Assembly: GCA_964623505.1 (NCBI GenBank)
Contig: CAZUSP010000010.1
Span: 1 to 19,539, forward strand
Reading direction: 5' to 3'
Length of the DNA stretch: 19,539 bases
Source: CAZUSP01 sp964623505
Lineage (GTDB): Bacteria > Patescibacteriota > Minisyncoccia > Minisyncoccales > UBA1441
The position numbers were made by a program, and so were the translations under genes. Under the pieces are notes generated by a model, which searched no databases, had not been told where the DNA came from, and worked only from the letters and a program-made list of their open reading frames with translations. Positions 13,975-19,539 of this stretch are shown in pieces (the stretch's first letter is position 1; each line of letters starts with the position of its first letter).

Positions 13975-15183
13975 ATGGATGAAAAACATCAATCGCCATT
14001 TAAATTGAACTGGTCGGGGTTGGTCCTGATTATTTTATCGGGACTGGTCGGTTTTGTCGGAGGGCTGGCGGCCTGGTTTTGGCTTTCGCCGGAAAGACCT
14101 TTAGGCGATGCCCGGCCGCTGGTCATTGAAAGGAAGCCGGAGGTTATCCGCGAAGAAACAATTCACTATCTGCCCCAAACCACTCACGAAGAAATGATCA
14201 TTAGAGTTGCCCAAGAGGCCGTTCCGGCGACCGTCAGCATTGTGGGCACTCGAGAAGTGGCGGTTGATCCTTTCTTTTATGGATGGGGTTGGCCATTTGG
14301 ACAGTTGGAACCAATGACCCGTCAGCAGACCAGTCATGGAACAGGTTTTTTCGTCTCAACTGATGGTTTGGTTTTGACCAATAAGCATGTGGTGGCCGAA
14401 GATGGCGCCGATTATCAGGTTATTACGGCGGACAATAAAAGCTATCCAGCTCGTCTGCTGGCTCGCGATCCCCTTTATGACTTGGCTTTGATGAAGATAG
14501 ACGGTTCGGGTTTTCCGGTCATGGAGCTGGGCGATTCAGATAAGCTGGTTCCGGGACAGACGGTAGTCGCCATCGGCAATGCCCTGGGTCAGTTTGACAA
14601 CACTGTTTCAACGGGAATAATCTCGGGCTTGAGCCGAAACATCAGTGCTTATGGCATGGGCTATAGCGATATTCTGACCGACCTGGTTCAAACCGATGCG
14701 GCCATCAATCAGGGCAACTCGGGCGGGCCATTGCTTGATCTGGGCGGACGAGTGGTTGGGGTCAATGTGGCCATGGCCGCTCAGGCTCAAAATGTCGGTT
14801 TCGCCATTCCAATCAATCAGGTCAAAAGAGCCATTCGTTCGGTTCAGGAGACGGGTAGCATTGTTTATCCATTTTTAGGGATCAACTATGTCATGGTCAA
14901 TGAATCAATCCAGCAAACGAGAGGGCTTCCTTACAACTATGGGGCTTTGATCATTCAAGATGAACGCTCTCGGATATCGGTGATGCCCGGCTCGGCGGCC
15001 GAAAGAATGGGACTTAAGCCGGGCGATCTTATTCTCGAGATAAACGATGAGAAGATAACGGTCAAAAGAATGCTTAATCGAATCATTCAGGACTATAATC
15101 CGGGTGATCAGATTAGATTAAAGGTCTGGCGGAGCGGTTCCATAATAGTTCTGACGGGGAGGTTGGGCGAGAAGAGAAGTTGA
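13975..15183 (+). CDS. htrA: HtrA/DegP-family serine protease with one PDZ domain
   Basis: Membrane-anchored protease and chaperone that degrades misfolded proteins outside the cytoplasm. 402 residues. One membrane segment (about 15-37) is followed by a linker and a trypsin-like domain with the triad H138 (TNKHVV), D169 (YDLALMK) and S249 (GNSGGPLLD). A single PDZ domain occupies about the last 100 residues (PGSAAERMGLKPGDLILEIN). One PDZ and a membrane anchor match the DegS/HtrA layout of Gram-positive and CPR bacteria rather than periplasmic DegP. It starts 31 nt after the large surface protein, so it may police that protein's folding; this is inferred from position only. Confidence 0.94.
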   Translation: MDEKHQSPFKLNWSGLVLIILSGLVGFVGGLAAWFWLSPERPLGDARPLVIERKPEVIREETIHYLPQTTHEEMIIRVAQEAVPATVSIVGTREVAVDPFFYGWGWPFGQLEPMTRQQTSHGTGFFVSTDGLVLTNKHVVAEDGADYQVITADNKSYPARLLARDPLYDLALMKIDGSGFPVMELGDSDKLVPGQTVVAIGNALGQFDNTVSTGIISGLSRNISAYGMGYSDILTDLVQTDAAINQGNSGGPLLDLGGRVVGVNVAMAAQAQNVGFAIPINQVKRAIRSVQETGSIVYPFLGINYVMVNESIQQTRGLPYNYGALIIQDERSRISVMPGSAAERMGLKPGDLILEINDEKITVKRMLNRIIQDYNPGDQIRLKVWRSGSIIVLTGRLGEKRS

Positions 15184-15184
15184 T

Positions 15185-15213
15185 TTGACCAAGAGCCGTC
15201 TTTATGACAGAAT
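15185..15213 (+). promoter_or_regulatory. Promoter of the clpB-type gene
   Basis: TTGACC (15185-15190), 17-nt spacer and CAGAAT (15208-15213), with TG one base upstream of the -10. The expected start near 15220 is about 3 nt from ATG 15223, again a nearly leaderless layout. No CIRCE-type heat-shock operator is visible. Confidence 0.55.
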
Positions 15214-15222
15214 TAAACTATC

Positions 15223-17901
15223 ATGATGGAGGGATACGAAGGAGTTGGCGGTGGCGATTTCACCTATAACTCCCAACAAGCAATCATCAAGGCTCGTTCT
15301 TTGGCGACTCAAAACAATCAGCAGCGCATAGACACCTTGCACTTATTGAAAGCCCTGCTTTCCCAACCGGAGAGCATGGTCGTTTTGTGCTTGAAGGAAA
15401 TGGGCGTTGATCTGAAAAAGATTCAGGAAAAGACGGTTCGACTGATTCATCAACTGCCAAAAATAGGGCAGACTGAAATGACGGCTGGTCAGTTCTATTT
15501 GACCCAGGATTTAGCCCAGGTATTGTCGGCGGCCAAAAAGATCGCCATGAGAATGAAGGATCGGTTCATCTCAACAGAGCATCTTTTTTTAGCCCTTCTT
15601 TCGACCGAAAGCCAGACCCAGAATGTTTTAATCGTTGACGGGCAGATCAATCAAGAAGACTTTCTGGCCACCTTGACCAAGTTGCGCGGCGGTCACCAGG
15701 TCAACGATCCCAATCCGGAAAGCAAGTATCAAATTATCAAGAAATATACTCGAGATTTGACTCGAATGGCGGAGGAGGGCAAGCTCGATCCGGTTATTGG
15801 TCGCGACAATGAGATTCGTCGAGCGATGCAGATCATTAGTCGCCGGACCAAGAACAATCCGGTTTTAGTCGGCGAGGCCGGTGTTGGCAAGACGGCGATT
15901 GTTGAGGGGTTGGCCCAAAGAATTATTGGCCGCAACGTTCCTGAATCTTTGAGGGGCAAGAAAGTTATTGCTTTGGACCTGGGGGCCTTGATCGCCGGAA
16001 CCAAGTATCGAGGCGAGTTTGAGTATCGGATCAAAGCCTTGGTCAACGAGATTAGAGCGGCCAAAGGTCAATACATTCTTTTTATCGATGAGCTTCATAC
16101 AATTATCGGGGCGGGAGCGGCCGAAGGGGCCGTTGACGCTTCCAACCTATTGAAGCCGGCTTTGGCTCGCGGAGAGCTGAAAACAATCGGGGCAACTACT
16201 TTAGACGAGTATCAAAGATATGTTGAGAAAGACCGGGCCCTTGAGAGAAGATTCCAGATGATTCAGGTGAACGAGCCTTCAGCCGAGGACGCATTGGCTA
16301 TTCTCCGGGGCATCAAGGAGCGTTATGAGCTGCATCATGGGGTCAAGATAAGAGATGGCGCTTTAAAAGAGGCGGTTTTTTTGAGCCAACGCTACATTCC
16401 CGATCGCTATCTGCCCGATAAGGCCATTGATTTAATGGACGAAGCGGCTTCGGCTTTGAGACTGGAGATCGAATCCGATCCGGAAAAACTGGAGCATTAT
16501 CGACAAGAAGCGGCTCGATTGCAGGTTGAAAAGCAAGCCCTTAAAGACGAGAGAGGCAGCGAGTCGCAGAGAAGACTCAAGGCGATTGAAAGAGGGCTGG
16601 CTGATGTTAATGACAAGATCAAAGAGATCGAGAGCAAGTGGGGGGTTGAAAAAAAGATGATCAAAAAGATCAAAGAACTGCGCAATGAGATTGACGGCTA
16701 TTCTTTGAAGTCAGAGATGGCCCAAAGAGAGGGCGACCTTCAGAAAGTGGCCGAAATAAAGTACGGACGAATTCCTGAGTTAAAGAAAGAACTTAGCCAG
16801 GTTGAAAAGAAACTGGTCGGATTTCAAAAAGAGCACTCTCTTTCAGAAGAAGAAGTAACCGAAGAAAAGATCGCCGAAATTGTTTCACGATGGACCGGCA
16901 TTCCAGTGACGAAAATGGTTGATGAAGAAGCTAAAAAGCTGGAAAACACCGAAAAGATAATCGGGGGCCGGGTGATCGGCCAGAAGAATGCTGTTTCGGC
17001 GGTGGCTCGGGCCATTCGTCGAAACCGGGCCGGGATCGGAGATCAGAATCGTCCGATGGGCGTATTCTTGTTTCTTGGTCCAACCGGAGTGGGCAAGACA
17101 GAGCTAGCCCGTTCGTTGGCTGAATTTCTTTTTGGCGATGAAGAGGCCATGATCAGGTTGGATATGTCAGAATACATGGAAAAACACAGCGTGGCCAAGG
17201 CCATTGGATCGCCGCCGGGCTATGTTGGTTATGAAGAAGGCGGGCAATTGACGGAAAGAATAAGAAGACGCCCCTACAGTATCGTTCTTTTGGATGAGAT
17301 TGAGAAAGCCCACCAGGATTTCTTTAATCTTTTGTTGCAGATATTTGAGGATGGCCGACTGACTGATTCCCGGGGCCGAGTGGTTTCTTTCAAAAACACC
17401 ATTATTATTATGACCTCCAATGTCGGTTCTCAATTTATTCAAAAAGCCGGACCGCTGGGCTTTGGGCCAGAACAAGAAGATCCGCTTCAGCGCCAAATGG
17501 AGGAAAAGATCGGCGACTCGCTGAAAGAATATTTTCGACCGGAGTTTTTGAATCGCATTGACGAACTGATCGTTTTTAATTATCTCAACAATGAGGAGAT
17601 TAGGAAAATCGTTGACCTTGAGCTTGATAAATTAAGCCGGAAATTGAGAGAAACCAAGGGAATAGAAGTTAAGTTTTCCGGCAAGATCAAGGATTATTTG
17701 GCTCGAGCGGGGTTTGATCGGGATATGGGCGCCAGGCCGCTGAAGAGAAAGATACAGTCCTTGATCATTGACCCTCTTTCTTTAAAGATCATTGCTTCGG
17801 AAGTGGTAAGCAGTAGCTCAATTTCAGTTGATCTGAGCGATGAACAGGCCTGTTTTCGGGTGATTGGCCGGAAAAAGAAACTCCCGGCTTCAGTTGGCTA
17901 A
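15223..17901 (+). CDS. clpB: ClpB-type Hsp100 disaggregase with an LGF loop
   Basis: Hexameric AAA+ unfoldase that pulls proteins from aggregates in the cytoplasm. 892 residues. The N-terminal Clp repeat domain (about 10-150) precedes AAA-1, with Walker A GEAGVGKT (217-224), Walker [10 protein letters not shown] and pore loop [10 protein letters not shown] ClpB-length coiled-coil middle domain spans about 415-535 and ends [15 protein letters not shown], a typical ClpB sequence. AAA-2 has Walker A GPTGVGKT (619-626), pore loop GYVGYEEGG and Walker [11 protein letters not shown]. Unusually for ClpB, residues 745-747 are LGF, at the same distance after TSN as the VGF ClpP-docking loop of ClpC. 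The alternative is a ClpC-like protein with a long middle domain. ATG 15226 is an equally possible start. Confidence 0.9.
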   Translation: MMEGYEGVGGGDFTYNSQQAIIKARSLATQNNQQRIDTLHLLKALLSQPESMVVLCLKEMGVDLKKIQEKTVRLIHQLPKIGQTEMTAGQFYLTQDLAQVLSAAKKIAMRMKDRFISTEHLFLALLSTESQTQNVLIVDGQINQEDFLATLTKLRGGHQVNDPNPESKYQIIKKYTRDLTRMAEEGKLDPVIGRDNEIRRAMQIISRRTKNNPVLVGEAGVGKTAIVEGLAQRIIGRNVPESLRGKKVIALDLGALIAGTKYRGEFEYRIKALVNEIRAAKGQYILFIDELHTIIGAGAAEGAVDASNLLKPALARGELKTIGATTLDEYQRYVEKDRALERRFQMIQVNEPSAEDALAILRGIKERYELHHGVKIRDGALKEAVFLSQRYIPDRYLPDKAIDLMDEAASALRLEIESDPEKLEHYRQEAARLQVEKQALKDERGSESQRRLKAIERGLADVNDKIKEIESKWGVEKKMIKKIKELRNEIDGYSLKSEMAQREGDLQKVAEIKYGRIPELKKELSQVEKKLVGFQKEHSLSEEEVTEEKIAEIVSRWTGIPVTKMVDEEAKKLENTEKIIGGRVIGQKNAVSAVARAIRRNRAGIGDQNRPMGVFLFLGPTGVGKTELARSLAEFLFGDEEAMIRLDMSEYMEKHSVAKAIGSPPGYVGYEEGGQLTERIRRRPYSIVLLDEIEKAHQDFFNLLLQIFEDGRLTDSRGRVVSFKNTIIIMTSNVGSQFIQKAGPLGFGPEQEDPLQRQMEEKIGDSLKEYFRPEFLNRIDELIVFNYLNNEEIRKIVDLELDKLSRKLRETKGIEVKFSGKIKDYLARAGFDRDMGARPLKRKIQSLIIDPLSLKIIASEVVSSSSISVDLSDEQACFRVIGRKKKLPASVG

Positions 17902-17916
17902 CAGGGGTTGTTTTTT
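17879..17916 (+). terminator. Weak terminator candidate after the clpB-type gene
   Basis: AACTCC (17879-17884) can pair with GGGGTT (17904-17909) across a 19-nt loop, followed by G and six T. The stem is weak and overlaps the stop codon. Confidence 0.28.
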
Positions 17917-17926
17917 CTAAAAATCC

Positions 17927-17955
17927 TTGTGAAATTGCTTCAAATAGGGTATTTT
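17927..17955 (+). promoter_or_regulatory. Possible promoter of tRNA-Ser(GCU)
   Basis: TTGTGA (17927-17932), 17-nt spacer, TATTTT (17950-17955), with an expected start about 3 nt before the tRNA. Confidence 0.4.
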
Positions 17956-17964
17956 GTATTATAA

Positions 17965-18051
17965 GGAGAGGTGGCTGAGTGGTTTAAGGCGGCACACTGC
18001 TAATGTGTTGGGAGTAATCCCGCGCGGGTTCGAATCCCGCCCTCTCCGCCA
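17965..18051 (+). tRNA. tRNA-Ser (anticodon GCU)
   Basis: The acceptor stem GGAGAGG (17965-17971) pairs with CCTCTCC (18041-18047); discriminator G and encoded CCA end at 18051. The anticodon stem CACA/TGTG encloses the loop CTGCTAA with anticodon GCT, which reads AGC/AGU. A long variable arm (GGGAGTAATCCC) confirms the class II, serine type. The T-arm GGGTTCGAATCCC is canonical. Confidence 0.97.
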
Positions 18052-18096
18052 GTTGGAATTTGTAAAGGAATTTGACACTTCGCGCCTTATTGTGGC

Positions 18097-18114
18097 TCGG
18101 CGCTCGGCCGCCGA
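18097..18114. repeat. Small GC-rich hairpin
   Basis: TCGGCG (18097-18102) and CGCCGA (18109-18114) form a six-pair stem with a six-base loop, in an otherwise AT-rich spacer. There is no T-run, so it is not an intrinsic terminator. Confidence 0.5.
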
Positions 18115-18367
18115 TTTATATTCATTTTTGAGTGAAAAAAGGAAAAATTCAGAAGAGAATATCAAAAAAGGTTCCGAGGATAATTCTTTTTAAGCTGGAT
18201 TTAATAAACCTTGATTGCAAACTTAGACGCTCCAAACCATTTCGAATTTTTTTCTATATAATTTGCGCAATTCCCTCATTTTTGATTCAATTAAACTAGC
18301 AAGAGGTGCATTGCGGACATCAACAAGGCACGGTTTTAGCTGATTCAAGGCACAATGTTTTGCGATG

Positions 18368-18395
18368 TTGTTAATTGATATTTTTAGGATAAAAT
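18368..18395 (+). promoter_or_regulatory. Possible promoter of tRNA-Ser(UGA)
   Basis: TTGTTA (18368-18373), 16-nt spacer, TAAAAT (18390-18395), with an expected start near 18402, about 3 nt before the tRNA. The same geometry precedes the first tRNA-Ser. Confidence 0.45.
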
Positions 18396-19539
18396 TAAGC
18401 TACCGGAGGGGTACGAAAGTGGCTTACTCGGGCGGTCTTGAAAACCGCTGTCCTCACGGACGCGTGGGTTCGAATCCCACCCCCTCCGCCAATCGGTAAA
18501 AGAAGTTGCTGGCTCGCCCGCTGCGCGGGCTCGCCAGCCGATTTTGAAGCAGAAATAAAGTTCGAGCCGACATTTTTTAGAAATGTTAGGATTTGCTGAT
18601 TGTCGCCTTGCGACAAGAAAATTTTGGCTTGTTTCGCTTCAAAAATCATATTCCTCATCGGTTCGAGCCAATTATTTCCCATTTGTCCAAAATCTTTTAA
18701 TTTCTGCTCAATTTCCAGTTTTTCGTTGAGCAGTTTTTGTTTCTTGGCTTGATATTCTTCAAGGGTCAAAGTCCCGCCGGCAATGTAGAGGTCTAACAAT
18801 TTTTCAATTTTCTGCTCAATACCAACTTTTTGTCGGAGTAGATTTTGAACAAAATTTTCTCCATCTTTTTTTACTTGCTCTTTTTCTTTATCCAACTCGG
18901 CAAGCATATTTTCTGCCCATTTGTCAGACAAAGAAACTTTTTGAATAAAATCCTTCATCTGTTCAACAAGATTTTCTTCCCGCAAGTATTTTTCATTACA
19001 GATTTGCTTTTTCTTGGTGCAACGATAATAATTATGTCCCTTCTGTTTTTCAGCGGTTATAAGGCAACCACAATTCCCGCAACGCATTAAACCGGAAAAA
19101 GCAAACTCATGCTTTCGTTTTCTTTTTTTCTTGCCTCGGTTATTCATTACTTGTTGAACAGAATCAAAAAGTTTCTTTGAAATAATTGGCTCGTGGCTTC
19201 CCCGATAAACTTCATTGTTAAACTTAAAAACTCCGTAGTAAAAATGATTTTTGAGGAATCGCTGGACACAGGAAACAGAAAAAGGTCTTTTTCTATAACT
19301 TGTTATTCCGCTGTCCGCCAAAAACTGCTTTATGGCTTTTAGGGTATATTCACCGGTGGCGTAAAGTTCAAACGCTTTTCTGATAAACTGGGATTTCTCT
19401 TTGTTTAAATCTATTTCTTTTGTTCGGTGATTATTGAGATAGCCAAGAGGCGCGAAGCCGGGCCAAATTCCTTTTCGCAGTTTTTGGCGGTGTCCCCGCT
19501 TTATATTTTCAGAAAGGTTATCAATGTAGTATTTACTTT
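18395..19539 (-). CDS. Large serine recombinase, C-terminal part; reads antisense through tRNA-Ser
   Basis: Site-specific recombinase of an integrated element. The N-terminal resolvase domain lies outside the window. The visible 381 codons start with the pfam Recombinase domain (LRKGIWPGFAPLGYLNNHRT, then YATGEYTLKAIKQFL and YYGVFKFNNEVYRGSHEPIIS). A zinc ribbon follows (CGNCGCL with a later RC and C), then a long coiled coil (about 120 residues, Glu/Lys-rich). An ORF beginning at TTG 19321 would be a false start, since the frame is open to the window edge. After FLKNVGSNFI the frame passes through a GC-rich hairpin and then the complement of tRNA-Ser(UGA), giving a tail that ends GGGGIRTH... 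to a TAA at 18395-18397. That tail is not natural recombinase sequence; the true C-terminus was probably altered at integration. The region is more AT-rich than the preceding operon, consistent with transfer. Confidence 0.88.
   Translation of the reverse strand, partial: SKYYIDNLSENIKRGHRQKLRKGIWPGFAPLGYLNNHRTKEIDLNKEKSQFIRKAFELYATGEYTLKAIKQFLADSGITSYRKRPFSVSCVQRFLKNHFYYGVFKFNNEVYRGSHEPIISKKLFDSVQQVMNNRGKKKRKRKHEFAFSGLMRCGNCGCLITAEKQKGHNYYRCTKKKQICNEKYLREENLVEQMKDFIQKVSLSDKWAENMLAELDKEKEQVKKDGENFVQNLLRQKVGIEQKIEKLLDLYIAGGTLTLEEYQAKKQKLLNEKLEIEQKLKDFGQMGNNWLEPMRNMIFEAKQAKIFLSQGDNQQILTFLKNVGSNFISASKSAGEPAQRASQQLLLPIGGGGGIRTHASVRTAVFKTARVSHFRTPPVA
18405..18491 (+). tRNA. tRNA-Ser (anticodon UGA)
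   Basis: GGAGGGG (18405-18411) pairs with CCCCTCC (18481-18487); discriminator G and encoded CCA end at 18491. The anticodon stem GCGGT/ACCGC encloses the loop CTTGAAA with anticodon TGA. A long variable arm (TGTCCTCACGGACG) confirms serine type. The recombinase frame on the other strand runs through the whole gene, so this tRNA is the probable boundary of an integrated element. Confidence 0.96.
18508..18545. terminator. Strong hairpin after tRNA-Ser(UGA)
   Basis: GCTGGC/GCCAGC outer stem and GCCCGC/GCGGGC inner stem (18508-18538), separated by a 2x2 internal loop, with a TGC loop and then CGATTTT. On the plus strand it can end the tRNA transcript. It lies inside the recombinase reading frame. 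It also resembles the GC-rich palindromic elements scattered in CPR genomes. Confidence 0.5.

Larger units (their letters stand above)
18052..18404. other. Gene-poor spacer between the two tRNA-Ser genes
   Basis: About 350 nt, AT-rich, with no convincing protein gene. It holds a small GC-rich hairpin (18097-18114), a promoter-like sequence for the second tRNA (18368-18395) and, on the minus strand, an open stretch of 58 codons without an ATG near its start (18399 down to a TAA at 18223-18225). That stretch has a plausible basic, helical composition (IESKMRELRKLYRKKFE), so it may be the remnant of a lost gene. Open frames that overlap the tRNAs here are artefacts. Confidence 0.5.

Noticed and set aside
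17959..18165. 68-codon minus-strand frame
   Set aside because: Antisense translation of the same tRNA (RGRDSNPRG), a common annotation artefact.
17954..18193. 79-codon plus-strand frame
   Set aside because: It is a translation of tRNA-Ser(GCU), giving the familiar false peptide WLSGLRRHT...GFESRPL; not a protein gene.
18845..19090. 81-codon Phe-rich plus-strand frame opposite the recombinase
   Set aside because: Complement of the Lys-rich coiled coil and zinc ribbon of the recombinase; composition is explained by the opposite strand.

Overview
The window looks like a chromosomal stretch from a Patescibacteria/CPR bacterium, most likely Parcubacteria-like. This is an inference from gene content and style: compact genes with small gaps or overlaps, a 71-residue bS21, an anaerobic class III ribonucleotide reductase, FtsA next to FtsZ, a ComEC without its hydrolase domain, and a pilin-like surface protein. 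TGA is used as a stop (pth, lepB, nrdG, htrA), so this is not a recoded Gracilibacteria/Absconditabacteria genome. Almost no gene has a Shine-Dalgarno-like sequence, and several promoters sit so close to the start codon that the mRNAs would be leaderless.

Layout. Positions 1-2634 carry two minus-strand genes, topA (3' end outside the window) and pth. Between and partly inside them, on the plus strand, lies what looks like a complete small-RNA gene: a consensus promoter at 1922-1949, a rod-like RNA of about 160 nt and an intrinsic terminator at 2093-2117 that lies inside the pth coding region. A divergent promoter region at 2641-2682 then starts a long plus-strand run: lepB, hisS, rpsU, ftsA, ftsZ, nrdD, nrdG, comEC, a 903-residue pilin-like beta-propeller protein, htrA and a ClpB-type disaggregase. 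The run covers protein export, translation, division, dNTP supply, DNA uptake or surface functions, and envelope and cytoplasmic protein quality control. Two tRNA-Ser genes (GCU and UGA) follow. The window ends in the minus-strand C-terminal part of a large serine recombinase whose reading frame runs antisense through the second tRNA-Ser, which marks the edge of an integrated element.

The points most worth a second look are: (1) the unannotated structured RNA antisense to the end of pth, with an architecture like 6S RNA; (2) an FtsZ that stops at the end of its globular core and has Ala in place of the T7-loop catalytic Asp; (3) a pilin-like protein with 14 repeats, probably two seven-bladed propellers, apparently inserted into a beta-sandwich; (4) the recurrent leaderless promoter geometry with no Shine-Dalgarno motifs; (5) a ClpB-type protein carrying an LGF tripeptide where ClpC has its ClpP-docking loop.
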